Origin: Yoonia sp. R2331
Lineage (GTDB): Bacteria > Pseudomonadota > Alphaproteobacteria > Rhodobacterales > Rhodobacteraceae
DNA length: 64,000 nucleotides
Direction: 5' to 3'
NCBI RefSeq assembly: GCF_041103235.1
Contig: NZ_JBGCUN010000001.1
Span: 124,001-188,000, forward strand
This document shows positions 34,035 to 43,407 of this stretch, in pieces. The position numbers and the translations under genes were made by a program. Each line of letters starts with the position of its first letter. Positions within the stretch are counted from its first letter, which is position 1. The notes below the pieces were generated by a model that was not told the origin of the DNA, made no database searches, and saw only the letters and a program-made list of their open reading frames with translations.

Positions 34035-34604
34035 ATGCTGCATGATGTGCCGAAAGACCTACGCACGCTGGGGGCGGACCTGCGTGCCCTGCGCAAGGCG
34101 CGCGGGCTGACGCTGCATGAGCTGGCGGATGCACTGGGGCGGTCGGTTGGTTGGCTGTCTCAGGTGGAGCGCGACATCTCGGAGCCGTCGATCACCGATT
34201 TGCGCAGTTTGGCCGCGGTTTTGGATGTGTCCGTTTCATCGCTCTTCCGCGTGGCGGCCGCGGCGGGCGAAGAGGGGTTCGTGGTGCGCTGTGATGCGCG
34301 CAGGCCGATTGGCAGCCGCGCGGCAGGGCTGGTCGAGGAATTGCTGTCGCCCGATTTGACGGATGATTTTGAGGTCGTGCATTCAACCTTTGCCCCCGGG
34401 GCCGAGATGGTCGAGCCAGTGACCCGTGCCACGCAAGAGCTGGGCTATGTGGTCAGCGGGCGGATGCGGGTCTGGATTGATGGCACCGCCTTTGACGTGG
34501 GCGCGGGCGACAGCTTCCGCATTCGCGGAACCGCCTATCGCTGGGCCAACCCCCATGACGCCCCTTGTGTGGTGATCTGGGTCATTGCACCGCCGGTCTA
34601 CTGA
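34035..34604 (+). CDS. XRE family regulator with C-terminal cupin domain
   Basis: 189 residues: an XRE helix-turn-helix (about 10-65; LTLHELADALGRSVGWLSQV) joined to a cupin ligand-binding barrel (about 105-185; GAEMVEPVTRATQELGYVVSG and DSFRI). This architecture senses small metabolites in amino acid or polyamine catabolism. It is the first gene of an operon with an exporter, a GFA protein and two flavoprotein-folate enzymes (TGATG overlap with the exporter), so it should control methylated-amine use. Confidence 0.9.
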   Translation: MLHDVPKDLRTLGADLRALRKARGLTLHELADALGRSVGWLSQVERDISEPSITDLRSLAAVLDVSVSSLFRVAAAAGEEGFVVRCDARRPIGSRAAGLVEELLSPDLTDDFEVVHSTFAPGAEMVEPVTRATQELGYVVSGRMRVWIDGTAFDVGAGDSFRIRGTAYRWANPHDAPCVVIWVIAPPVY

Positions 34605-35224
34605 TGACGTTTGAGGCTTGGATCATATTCGCGCTATTCTGGCTGGTGTTTGTCACCACGCCGGGGCCAAATGCGGTGAATTGCATCAGCAACGGCATGA
34701 CACTTGGCTTTCGCCGCAGCCTACCGGGGGTTGCAGCGATCCTGTGTCAGGCGAGCCTGTTTCTGACGCTCTCGGCGGCGGGGGTGACGGCGCTGTTGGT
34801 CGCTTCGCCCGGTCTGTTCTGGTGGGTCAAGCTGGCGGGTGCCGGCTGGTTGATCTGGTTGGGGGTCCGGGGCTGGCTGATGGCACATCGACCGCTGCCG
34901 CAGGTCGGCGGGGCCGGGTCGGTGTTCTGGCGGGCGTTTGGGATTGCCACCATCAACCCCAAGTCGGTGGCGGGATATCTGGCTGCGTTCAGCCAGTTCG
35001 TGCAGCCCGACGTGCCTTTGCCCATCCAGATGTGGGTGATCGTGCCCACGGCGCTGACGCTGACGGCGGCGAGTTATCTGACCTACACCGCACTTGGCGC
35101 GGGGTTGGGCCGCGCGGCGCTGGGTGCTGTGTTCAATGTCTGGCTGCGCCGGGTGCTGGCAAGTTGTTTCATCATCTACGGCCTGCTGTTGGGCAGTGCC
35201 GCGACACCGGGGAGGGCGGCATGA
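34604..35224 (+). CDS. LysE family translocator
   Basis: 206 residues with six predicted helices and the RhtB/LysE start FALFWLVFVTTPGPNAVNCI, GMTLGFRRSLPGVA. Such proteins export amino acids or related amines. The ATG overlaps the regulator stop codon (TGATG). In this operon it may relieve build-up of an amino acid or methylated derivative. Confidence 0.9.
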   Translation: MTFEAWIIFALFWLVFVTTPGPNAVNCISNGMTLGFRRSLPGVAAILCQASLFLTLSAAGVTALLVASPGLFWWVKLAGAGWLIWLGVRGWLMAHRPLPQVGGAGSVFWRAFGIATINPKSVAGYLAAFSQFVQPDVPLPIQMWVIVPTALTLTAASYLTYTALGAGLGRAALGAVFNVWLRRVLASCFIIYGLLLGSAATPGRAA

Positions 35225-35601
35225 AGGGGTCATGTCTATGTGGGGCGGTTTCGTTTGAGGCGGCAGCTGTCGCCCGCGCACCGGCGGCCTGTCATTGCAG
35301 ACAATGCCGCAAGCAATCGGGGCATCACTGGGCCAGTGTTCAGGTGATGGATGCCGATCTGACCGTGCAGGGCGAGGTGCGCTGGTATCCATCAAGCGCC
35401 AGTGCAAAGCGCGGGTTCTGCCCCAATTGCGGGTCGTTCCTGTTTTGGAAATCCGACGTGGACCCCGACACGGGCGTGTCGCTTGGGGCAGTGGATGGCG
35501 CGACCGGGCTGACCCTGACCCGCCACATCTTTACCGCCGACAAGGGCGATTATTACGACATTCCGGGCGCAGACCCGCAGGAGGAGCAAGAGAATGGCTG
35601 A
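35221..35601 (+). CDS. GFA family protein (glutathione-dependent formaldehyde-activating-like)
   Basis: 126 residues with the zinc-binding GFA pattern: GSCLCGAV, ACHCRQCRKQSG and GFCPNCGSFLFW, giving the needed Cys clusters. Named after an enzyme thought to join glutathione to formaldehyde, though family functions vary. Formaldehyde (as methylene-THF or free) is a product of the neighbouring demethylating enzymes, so the linkage makes sense. ATGA overlap with the LysE gene and an 8-base overlap with the next gene. Confidence 0.9.
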   Translation: MKGSCLCGAVSFEAAAVARAPAACHCRQCRKQSGHHWASVQVMDADLTVQGEVRWYPSSASAKRGFCPNCGSFLFWKSDVDPDTGVSLGAVDGATGLTLTRHIFTADKGDYYDIPGADPQEEQENG

Positions 35602-38056
35602 GTTTCCAACAACGGCCCGCGTGGTCATCATCGGCGGCGGTGTCGTGGGTACATCGACGCTGTATCATCTGGCCAAGGAAGGCTGGACCGATTGCGTGCT
35701 GCTGGAAAAGAACGAGCTGACGGCGGGGTCCACATGGCACGCCGCGGGCAATTGCCCGAACTTTGCGCCGAACTGGGCGGTGATGAACATGCAGCGCTAT
35801 TCGCTGGAGATGTATCGCACGTTGGCCGAAGACGTGGATTACCCGATGAACTACCACGTCACTGGCGCGCTGCGTCTGGGCCACACCAAAGAGCGCCGGC
35901 AGGAATTTGAGCGGGTCTGCGGGCAGGCCCAGGGCATGGGGCTGCCGCTGGAGATGATCAGCCCCGAAGAGGTGAAGAACTACAACCCCTTCGTGGAAAC
36001 GCATGATCTGTCGGGTGTGTTGTGGGACCCGCTGGATGGCGACATTGACCCCGCGCAGCTGACGCAGGCACTGGCCAAGGGTGCCCGCGATCTGGGGGCC
36101 CGGATCGAACGCTTCTGTCCGGCCACTGGCGTCAGCCAGAATGATGCAGACGAATGGGTCGTGCACACCGACAAGGGTGACATCACCTGCGAAAAGGTGG
36201 TCAACGCCGCCGGATATTATGCCCAGCGGGTGGGCGAATGGTTCAAGCCCTTTGGTGGGCGCGAGGTGCCGATGGTGGTGATGTCGCATCAGTATTTCCT
36301 GACCGAGGAGATCCCCGAGATCGAGGCCTGGACCAAGGAGAATGGCAAGAAGACTCCGATGATCCGTGACGTCGACAGCAGCTATTACCTGCGGCAGGAC
36401 AAGAACGGGCTGAACCTTGGCCCTTATGAGCGGAACTGCAAGGCGCATTGGGTAACACCCAGTGATCCGATGCCGGATGACTTTAGTTTTCAGTTGTACC
36501 CGGACGATCTGGACCGTTTGGAATGGTACATCGAGGACGCGATGGCGCGTGTTCCGGTGCTGGCCACAGGTGGCGTTGGCCGCAATATCAACGGCCCGAT
36601 CCCCTATGCGCCCGATGGCCTGCCAATGATCGGCCCGATGCCGGGCGTGAAGAACGCGTTTGAGGCGCATTCCTTTACCTTTGGTATTGTGCAGGGCGGT
36701 GGTGCCGGGCGCACCATGGCGGAATGGCTGATCCATGGCGAAACCAGTCAGGACATGTGGGCGGTCGATCCGCGCCGCTACACCGACTATGCCGATCACG
36801 ACTATTGCCTACAAAAGGCGCTTGAGACCTACGGCCACGAATACGGGATGCATTTCCCGCATAAGGAATGGCCCGCCGGGCGCGACAAGAAACATTCGCC
36901 GGTGCATGACCGCGTTGTCGCGATGGGCGGCCAGATGGGCCCGTATAACGGTTGGGAACGGGCGAATTGGTATGCCGAAGCGGGCGACGATACGTCGCTT
37001 GAGGCGACTGAGACCTGGGGCCGCAATGGCCCGTGGGAACCGCGCGTCAAGGCAGAGGCGGAAGCGGTGCGAGATGCGGCGGGCATTCTGGATTTGCCCG
37101 GGTTCTCGCGCTTTCGGCTGGAAGGTCCCGGTGCGGCGCAATTCCTGCGCGACAATTGCACTGGTGGCATCTGCAAGGTGGGCCGGATCGGTCTAATCTA
37201 TTTTGCCGATACGCGCGGCAAAATCCTGACCGAGATGTCGGCGATGCGGCTGGACGAGGATAGCTTTGTGCTGATCACAGCCGCACCTGCGCAGTGGCAC
37301 GATTTTGAGGTACTGCGCGACCGGATGCCAGCCGATGCTGCATTCACGCTGACCGATATCACCCGCGATTTCACCTGTCAGATATTGACCGGGCCAAAGT
37401 CTCGGGACGTGCTGGCGGCTTGTGCGGATGCGGACCTGAGCCAAGGCTGGCTGACCCATCAGACGGCCACGATTGCGGGCGCAGAGGTGCGGCTGGTGCG
37501 GGTGTCATTTGCGGGCGAATTGGGGTGGGAAATCCACTCTGCTGTGGGGGATACGCCCGCGGTCTTTGACGCGGTCATGGCGGCGGGTGAGCCGCTGGGG
37601 CTGAAGCCTTTCGGGATGTACGCGCTGAATTCGCTGCGGATCGAAAAGGGCTATCGCGCGTGGAAGGGCGATTTGTCGACCGATTACTCGCTGCTCGAAG
37701 GCGGGTTGGAGCGGTTCATCAAGCTGGACAAGGACTTTCCCGGCAAAGCCGCCATTCAAGCCGAACAGCAGCAAGGCGTTGCAAAGCGGTTTGTCACACT
37801 GACGCTGGATGGCGCGACCGAGGCGGATGCGCCTTATATGTCGCCGGTGCATTATGGCGGCGAGGTTGTGGGCGAGACCACGTCCTGCGCCTGGGGTTAC
37901 AGGGTGGACAAGTGCATCGCCCTGGGCATGGTGCGGGCCGATCTGGCGGAGCCGGGTACGGCATTGGAAGTTGAGATCTACGGCACCCGCGTCAAGGCGA
38001 CAGTGCAGCCTGATCAGCCGATGTGGGACCCTGACAACGCGCGGATTCGGGCCTGA
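35594..38056 (+). CDS. FAD-dependent oxidoreductase with folate-binding GcvT domains (dimethylglycine/sarcosine dehydrogenase-like), copy 1
   Basis: 820 residues. N-terminal DAO domain: dinucleotide motif VVIIGGGVVGTS (11-21) and GSTWHAAG with His49, the position that covalently holds FAD in dimethylglycine and sarcosine dehydrogenases. The C-terminal half (about 430-820) matches GcvT folate-binding and C-terminal barrel domains. The family oxidises N-methyl groups and passes the carbon to tetrahydrofolate. The start overlaps the GFA gene by 8 bases. A paralogue of similar length lies at 39386. The exact amine is unknown. Confidence 0.88.
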   Translation: MAEFPTTARVVIIGGGVVGTSTLYHLAKEGWTDCVLLEKNELTAGSTWHAAGNCPNFAPNWAVMNMQRYSLEMYRTLAEDVDYPMNYHVTGALRLGHTKERRQEFERVCGQAQGMGLPLEMISPEEVKNYNPFVETHDLSGVLWDPLDGDIDPAQLTQALAKGARDLGARIERFCPATGVSQNDADEWVVHTDKGDITCEKVVNAAGYYAQRVGEWFKPFGGREVPMVVMSHQYFLTEEIPEIEAWTKENGKKTPMIRDVDSSYYLRQDKNGLNLGPYERNCKAHWVTPSDPMPDDFSFQLYPDDLDRLEWYIEDAMARVPVLATGGVGRNINGPIPYAPDGLPMIGPMPGVKNAFEAHSFTFGIVQGGGAGRTMAEWLIHGETSQDMWAVDPRRYTDYADHDYCLQKALETYGHEYGMHFPHKEWPAGRDKKHSPVHDRVVAMGGQMGPYNGWERANWYAEAGDDTSLEATETWGRNGPWEPRVKAEAEAVRDAAGILDLPGFSRFRLEGPGAAQFLRDNCTGGICKVGRIGLIYFADTRGKILTEMSAMRLDEDSFVLITAAPAQWHDFEVLRDRMPADAAFTLTDITRDFTCQILTGPKSRDVLAACADADLSQGWLTHQTATIAGAEVRLVRVSFAGELGWEIHSAVGDTPAVFDAVMAAGEPLGLKPFGMYALNSLRIEKGYRAWKGDLSTDYSLLEGGLERFIKLDKDFPGKAAIQAEQQQGVAKRFVTLTLDGATEADAPYMSPVHYGGEVVGETTSCAWGYRVDKCIALGMVRADLAEPGTALEVEIYGTRVKATVQPDQPMWDPDNARIRA

Positions 38057-38505
38057 TGCTGGACGCCGCCACCAAAGACCTGATCGCACGGCATCCACTG
38101 GGCTTTGTCGCCACGGTGGGGGCCGATGGCGCGCCGTCGCTGGCACCCAAGGGGACGTTTCTGGTGCTGGATGACGCGCGGATTGCTTTCGGGCACATCC
38201 GCTCTGCCGGGACGGTCGCCAATATCGGGCGCAACCCGGCGGTGTCGGTCAATTTCATCGACGTGTTCACCCGCAAGGGGGCAGAGGTGAAGGGCCGCGC
38301 GGAGGTTCTGGAGGGCGATGCGATGGCGGCATTGCTGCCCAAGTGGCGCGCGGTCTGGGGCGATCTTGCGGACCGGATCAAGGCGGTGGTGGTGATCGAG
38401 GTCGGCTATGTGCGGCCCCTGACCACACCGCCCTATGACGATGGCGCAACCGAAGGCGAGATGATTGCGCTCTATCAATCCAAATTTGCGGAGATGTATC
38501 CATGA
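38056..38505 (+). CDS. pyridoxamine 5'-phosphate oxidase family protein
   Basis: 149 residues with the split-barrel flavin-binding fold: LIARHPLGFVATVGADGAPS and the central IRSAGTVANIGRNPAVSVNFID. Small members bind FMN, F420 or heme; this one is probably an FMN-linked reductase or oxidase of unknown substrate. TGATG overlap with the upstream flavoprotein gene and ATGA overlap with the methyltransferase place it firmly in the one-carbon operon. Confidence 0.82.
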   Translation: MLDAATKDLIARHPLGFVATVGADGAPSLAPKGTFLVLDDARIAFGHIRSAGTVANIGRNPAVSVNFIDVFTRKGAEVKGRAEVLEGDAMAALLPKWRAVWGDLADRIKAVVVIEVGYVRPLTTPPYDDGATEGEMIALYQSKFAEMYP

Positions 38506-39374
38506 GCCGAATTACCTTGCTGGATGGCGGGATGGGACAGGAACTGGTGCACCGCGCCGGGGACAGGCCCACGCCACTTTGGTCGACGCAGGTGATGGTG
38601 GATCACCCCGGACTTGTGGCGCAGGTCCATCAGGACTTCGCCAAGGCGGGAGCGACGGTTGCCACCACAAACACCTATGCCATTCACCGCGACCGATTGG
38701 CCGGTACGGCGATGGAAGGCCAGTTTGCCGTGCTGTATGCCCGCGCGCTGGCAGAGGTGTCTGGGATCAACGGCAGGGTGGCGGGGTCGATCGGCCCCTT
38801 GGTGCAAAGCTATCGTCCTGATCTGCACCCCAGCCATGACGTCGCGGTGCCGTTATACGCTGAAGTCGCAGGGCTTTTGGCCCACCAAGTCGATCTGATT
38901 GTCTGCGAAACCGTGGTCTCTGTGGCGCATGCCCGCGCGATCCTTGAAGGGGCGGCCGCGGGGGGGAAACCGGTCTGGCTGGCGGTCAGCGTCGATGACG
39001 AAGACGGGACGCTGTTGCGGTCAGGAGAGCCGGTGGCAGAGGTGCTGGCGCTGGACGGCTATGCGGCACTTTTGGCCAATTGCTCTGCCCCCGAGGCGAT
39101 CCCGGCGGCGTTGGCGGTCTTTGCCAAAGGTGAGGTGCCGTTTGGCGGATATGCCAACGGTTTTACCCAGATCACCAAGGATTTCCTCAAGGACAAACCC
39201 ACAGTTGATGCCTTGGAAATGCGGCGGGATTTCACACCGGACGTCTATGCCGACCACGTCATGTCATGGGTCGATGCGGGGGCCACTATTGTGGGTGGCT
39301 GCTGCGAGGTCGGCCCGGCCCATATCGCAGCCATCGCTGACCGGTTGAACGCAGCCGGACACGAGATAGTTTAA
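38502..39374 (+). CDS. homocysteine S-methyltransferase family protein
   Basis: 290 residues of the Pfam S-methyl_trans barrel: LLDGGMGQEL at the start, ANCSAPE (about 188) and GGCCEVGPAHI (about 265-275) supply the three zinc-binding Cys. It moves a methyl group from a donor such as betaine or S-methylmethionine to homocysteine. Between two demethylating flavoproteins it suggests that one methyl of a methylated amine is used to make methionine before oxidative demethylation of the rest. Confidence 0.9.
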   Translation: MSRITLLDGGMGQELVHRAGDRPTPLWSTQVMVDHPGLVAQVHQDFAKAGATVATTNTYAIHRDRLAGTAMEGQFAVLYARALAEVSGINGRVAGSIGPLVQSYRPDLHPSHDVAVPLYAEVAGLLAHQVDLIVCETVVSVAHARAILEGAAAGGKPVWLAVSVDDEDGTLLRSGEPVAEVLALDGYAALLANCSAPEAIPAALAVFAKGEVPFGGYANGFTQITKDFLKDKPTVDALEMRRDFTPDVYADHVMSWVDAGATIVGGCCEVGPAHIAAIADRLNAAGHEIV

Positions 39375-39385
39375 GGTTAAACAAA

Positions 39386-41830
39386 ATGGGAACTCCCCCT
39401 TCTTCCGCGCGTGTCGTCATCATCGGTGGCGGTGTTATCGGCTGTTCGGTCGCCTATCATCTGGCCAAACAGGGCTGGAAAGACGTGGTGCTGCTGGAAC
39501 GCAAGCAGCTGACATCCGGCACCACGTGGCACGCCGCTGGCCTGATCGCGCAACTGCGCGCGACGGCGAATATGACGAAGCTCGCGAAGTATTCCCAAGA
39601 GCTGTACGGCAACCTTGAGGCCGAAACTGGCGTCGCCACCGGGTTCAAACGCTGCGGGTCGATCACCGTGGCGCTGACCGAAGAGCGCCGCGAAGAGATT
39701 TTCCGCCAAGCGGGGATGGCACGGGCCTTTGGCGTTGAGGTTGAAGAGATCAGCCCTGCTGAGGTCAAGCAGCGTTATGAACATCTGAACATCGACGGTG
39801 TGACGGCAGGGGTCTATCTGCCGCTGGACGGGCAGGGCGACCCCGCCAATATCGCACTGGCAATGGCCAAAGGCGCGCGCCAGAAGGGCGCGCAGGTGAT
39901 CGAGCGGACACTGGTGACCGGTGTCAAACGCGATGGCCGCCGGATCACCGGTGTGGACTGGCAACAAGGCGATGAGATCGGTCATATCACCTGTGACATG
40001 GTGGTGAACTGCGGCGGCATGTGGGGCCATCAGGTGGGCAAAATGCTGGGGGTGAATGTGCCGCTCCATGCCTGCGAGCACTTCTATATCGTGACCGAGG
40101 CGATTGCGGGCCTGACCCAGATGCCGGTGCTGCGGGTGCCGGATGAATGCGCCTATTACAAGGAAGACGCGGGCAAAATGCTGCTGGGCGCGTTTGAACC
40201 CAACGCGAAACCCTGGGCGATGGATGGTATCCCGGCAGATTTCGAGTTTGACCAATTGCCCGAAGATTTCGACCACTTTGAGCCGATTCTGGAGGCGGCA
40301 GTGGAACGCCTGCCGATGTTGGCAGAGGCGGGGATTCACACGTTCTTTAACGGCCCCGAAAGCTTTACCCCCGACGATGCCTATCACCTTGGCCAAGCGC
40401 CCGAGATGGATAACGTCTGGGTCGCGGCGGGGTTCAACTCCATCGGGATTCAGTCGGCGGGTGGCGCGGGCATGGCGCTGGCGCAATGGATGGATGCGGG
40501 CGAAAAGTCGTTTGATCTGGGCGATGTGGACATTTCCCGGATGCAGCCGTTTCAGGGCAACAAGACCTATCTGTTTGAGCGGTCGAAAGAGACTCTGGGC
40601 CTGCTTTACGCGGACCATTTCCCCTATCTGCAAAAGGCCACAGCGCGGGGCATCCGGCGCACGCCGTTCCACCAGCACCTGCTGGATCAGGGCGCTGTCA
40701 TGGGCGAATTGGCGGGTTGGGAGCGGGCCAATTGGTTCGCGGATGCAGGCCAGACACCGGAATATGCGTATTCCTGGAAGCGGCAGAACTTCTTTGGCAA
40801 CGTCGCGGCAGAGGTGAATGCGATCCGTACCAATGTCGGCATGTATGACATGTCATCATTCGGCAAAATCCGGGTCGAAGGGCGCGATGCCGTGGCGTTC
40901 ATGAACCACGTGGGCGGCGGGCAATATTACGTCGATGTGGGCAAGATCGTTTACACCCAATTCCTGAACCGCAATGGCGGGATCGAGGCGGATGTGACCG
41001 TCACGCGCCTGTCGGAAACCGCGTTTCTGGTGGTGACACCGGCGGCCACGCGGCTGGCGGATGAAACATGGATGCGGCGCAATCAGGGTGATTTCAACGT
41101 GGTCATCACCGATGTCACGGCGGGCGAAGGTGTGCTGGCAGTGATGGGGCCGAATGCGCGCAAGCTGCTGGAAAAGGTATCGCCTGCGGACTTTTCCAAT
41201 GACGCGAACCCCTTTGGTACGGCGCAGGAGATCGAGCTGGGAATGGGCCTCGCCCGGGTGCATCGCGTGACTTACGTGGGCGAGTTGGGGTGGGAAGTTT
41301 ATGTCAGTTCCGACATGGCCGCCCATGCGTTTGAGACATTGCACGCTGCGGGGCAGGACATGGACCTGAAGCTGTGCGGGATGCACATGATGGATGCCGC
41401 GCGGATGGAAAAAGGGTTCCGCCACTTTGGGCATGACATCACTGCAGAGGATCACGTGTTAGAGGCGGGGCTTGGCTTTGCGGTGAAAACCGACAAGCCC
41501 GATTTCATTGGTCGTGACGCGGTGCTGCGCAAGAAAGAGACGGGGCTAAACGCGCGGTTGGTGCAGTTCAAACTGACCGATCCGGAACCGCTGCTCTACC
41601 ACAATGAACCGATTGTGCGCGATGGCGAGGTTGTGGGATATCTGTCGTCGGGCGGCTATGGCCACCATCTGGGGGCCGCACTTGGCATGGGCTATGTGCC
41701 GTGTAAGGGCGAGACACTGGCCGAGATGCTGGACAGCACCTATGAGATCGACGTGATGGGGACGCGCGTGAAGGCCGAGGCGCAGACGCGGCCCTTTTAC
41801 GATCCCAAGTCAGAGCGGGTGAAAGCCTGA
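39386..41830 (+). CDS. FAD-dependent oxidoreductase with folate-binding GcvT domains (dimethylglycine/sarcosine dehydrogenase-like), copy 2
   Basis: 814 residues with the same domain order as the gene at 35594: FAD motif VVIIGGGVIGCS (11-21), GTTWHAAG with His49, then GcvT and GcvT-C domains. It begins 11 bases after the methyltransferase gene. The two copies differ widely in the substrate-domain region (LIAQLRATANMTKLAKYSQE here versus NCPNFAPNWAVMNMQRYSLE there), so they probably act on different amines or successive steps, for example dimethylglycine then sarcosine. This is inference. Confidence 0.88.
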   Translation: MGTPPSSARVVIIGGGVIGCSVAYHLAKQGWKDVVLLERKQLTSGTTWHAAGLIAQLRATANMTKLAKYSQELYGNLEAETGVATGFKRCGSITVALTEERREEIFRQAGMARAFGVEVEEISPAEVKQRYEHLNIDGVTAGVYLPLDGQGDPANIALAMAKGARQKGAQVIERTLVTGVKRDGRRITGVDWQQGDEIGHITCDMVVNCGGMWGHQVGKMLGVNVPLHACEHFYIVTEAIAGLTQMPVLRVPDECAYYKEDAGKMLLGAFEPNAKPWAMDGIPADFEFDQLPEDFDHFEPILEAAVERLPMLAEAGIHTFFNGPESFTPDDAYHLGQAPEMDNVWVAAGFNSIGIQSAGGAGMALAQWMDAGEKSFDLGDVDISRMQPFQGNKTYLFERSKETLGLLYADHFPYLQKATARGIRRTPFHQHLLDQGAVMGELAGWERANWFADAGQTPEYAYSWKRQNFFGNVAAEVNAIRTNVGMYDMSSFGKIRVEGRDAVAFMNHVGGGQYYVDVGKIVYTQFLNRNGGIEADVTVTRLSETAFLVVTPAATRLADETWMRRNQGDFNVVITDVTAGEGVLAVMGPNARKLLEKVSPADFSNDANPFGTAQEIELGMGLARVHRVTYVGELGWEVYVSSDMAAHAFETLHAAGQDMDLKLCGMHMMDAARMEKGFRHFGHDITAEDHVLEAGLGFAVKTDKPDFIGRDAVLRKKETGLNARLVQFKLTDPEPLLYHNEPIVRDGEVVGYLSSGGYGHHLGAALGMGYVPCKGETLAEMLDSTYEIDVMGTRVKAEAQTRPFYDPKSERVKA

Positions 41831-41867
41831 TGGCGGGCATCGGGTCAAGATAACATCGGGCGACATT

Positions 41868-41936
41868 CCGCCATCCGGCGGGGTGCCTCTTGCGAAGTTA
41901 ACGTTACGTTAACCAAATTCCGTACACCCTGTACGG
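41868..41936 (+). promoter_or_regulatory. three hairpins, including a perfect CtrA-type box
   Basis: CCGCC-ATCC-GGCGG (41868-41881) may end the upstream operon. GTTAACG-TTA-CGTTAAC (41897-41913) contains TTAA-N7-TTAAC exactly, the consensus of the cell-cycle regulator CtrA. CCGTACA-CCC-TGTACGG (41920-41936) is a perfect 7-bp stem. The next gene downstream is a 24-residue peptide 48 bases from the box. Confidence 0.55.
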
Positions 41937-41960
41937 GATTATCTTTTGTCCGGTGTTTCC

Positions 41961-42035
41961 ATGACCTTACGCATTGCAGTCCTGCTTTTCCTGCTGGCCT
42001 TTACCATTCCGACAGTGGCGGCGCTTTTGCCGTAG
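41961..42035 (+). CDS. 24-residue hydrophobic peptide, possibly real
   Basis: A very short ORF of 24 codons, ATG to TAG, encoding one hydrophobic helix (residues 5-22; AVLLFLLAFTIPTVAALL) with a single Arg at the N-terminus. It could be a small membrane peptide. There is no convincing ribosome-binding site, but the ORF follows a perfect CtrA-type box and ends 16 bases from the convergent ctpA gene. I recognise no family. Confidence 0.35.
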   Translation: MTLRIAVLLFLLAFTIPTVAALLP

Positions 42036-42051
42036 CGCCGCACGTCGGTGA

Positions 42052-43395
42052 TTACTCGGCGTCTTCCGGCCCCAGCGCGTTCAGACCTTTGAGGATATCA
42101 ATGGCATAGGCCAGTTGGTAATCCTGTTCGCGCAGCTCTGCGGCGGCTTCGGCGCGGGCGCGGTCTTCTTCGATCTGGCGGATTTCGTCGTCGGTCAGGC
42201 TGTCGTTGCCAAGGGCGCCACGCAGGTCGGCCTCTGACCGGAAACCAGTGTTTTCATCCTCTTCCGCATCGGGATCCTCGGGTTCGCGGCGGGGTTGTTC
42301 GACGATGATGTCAGGCGAGATGCCGAGCGCCTGAATGGACCGGCCTGAAGGCGTGTAATAGCGCGCCGTGGTCAGACGCATCGCGCCATTGCCGCGCAGC
42401 GGCACCACCGTCTGGACAGAGCCTTTGCCGAAGCTCTTGGTGCCGACGACAATCGCGCGGCGGTGATCCTGCAGCGCACCGGCCACGATTTCAGAGGCTG
42501 AGGCAGAGCCGCCGTTGATCAGCACGACAATCGGCTTGCCTTGGGCCAGATCGCCGGGCGTGGCATTGTAGCGGTCGCCGTCCTGCGGGTCGCGGCCACG
42601 GGTCGAGACGATTTCACCGGCGTCAAGGAAGGCGTCCGAGACAAAGACCGCCTGATTGAGCAGCCCGCCGGGGTTGTTGCGCAGATCGACCACAACACCG
42701 TCGATGTTGTCTATCCCGCCCGCAGCCTCGATCTGTTCGGCAAGGCCTTCTTGCAGGTTCGGGAATGTCTGGTTGTTAAACGTGGTCACGCGCAGCACCA
42801 CGGCATTGCCTTCGGTGCGGTGACGCACGGCGGTCAGTTTGATGGTGTCGCGGATGATCGAAACCTCGAAGGGCTCAATCTCGCCCTCGCGGACCACGGT
42901 GATAATCACCTCTGACCCCACCGGGCCGCGCAGGAATTCCAGCGCCTCGTCCAGCGTCAGGCCCAGCAGGCTTTCGCCATCCACGGCGGTAATAAAGTCG
43001 CCCGATTCCATGCCAGCGGCAGCGGCGGGCGTATCGTCGATGGGAGAGACCACCTTGACCCAGCCTTCTTCCTGTGTGACCTCGAGCCCCAGACCGCCAA
43101 ATTCACCGCGGGTCTGCACGCGCATGTCGGCGGCGTCGTCTTCGGACAGATAGCTGGAGTGCGGATCAAGCGAGGTCAGCATGCCGTTGATCGCGGCCTC
43201 GACCAGTTGCTTTTCGTTGACCGGTTCGACGTATTCTTCGCGGATGCGGCTGAAGATATCGCCAAACAGGTCAAGCTGTTCGTAGATGTTGACCTCTTGC
43301 CCGGCTTCTTGTGCGACCAGCGGGCCTGCCACTTGCGTGGTTGCGACCAGGCCCAGAACGGTGCCGCCAGCAGCGGCCATCATCAGTTTCTTCAT
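42052..43395 (-). CDS. ctpA: S41-family carboxy-terminal processing peptidase
   Basis: 447 residues: signal peptide, N-terminal helices, PDZ domain (about 90-175; GEFGGLGLEVTQE) and the S41 catalytic core with Ser in NGGSASASEIVAGAL and Lys in VGTKSFGKGSVQ. The acidic C-terminus is rich in Glu/Asp. CtpA proteases cut periplasmic proteins, often peptidoglycan hydrolases, at their C-termini. The gene follows the EnvC-like gene by 12 bases in the order gpmI-envC-ctpA often seen in Rhodobacterales. Confidence 0.93.
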   Translation of the reverse strand: MKKLMMAAAGGTVLGLVATTQVAGPLVAQEAGQEVNIYEQLDLFGDIFSRIREEYVEPVNEKQLVEAAINGMLTSLDPHSSYLSEDDAADMRVQTRGEFGGLGLEVTQEEGWVKVVSPIDDTPAAAAGMESGDFITAVDGESLLGLTLDEALEFLRGPVGSEVIITVVREGEIEPFEVSIIRDTIKLTAVRHRTEGNAVVLRVTTFNNQTFPNLQEGLAEQIEAAGGIDNIDGVVVDLRNNPGGLLNQAVFVSDAFLDAGEIVSTRGRDPQDGDRYNATPGDLAQGKPIVVLINGGSASASEIVAGALQDHRRAIVVGTKSFGKGSVQTVVPLRGNGAMRLTTARYYTPSGRSIQALGISPDIIVEQPRREPEDPDAEEDENTGFRSEADLRGALGNDSLTDDEIRQIEEDRARAEAAAELREQDYQLAYAIDILKGLNALGPEDAE

Positions 43396-43407
43396 CTCAC
43401 ATCCTAT

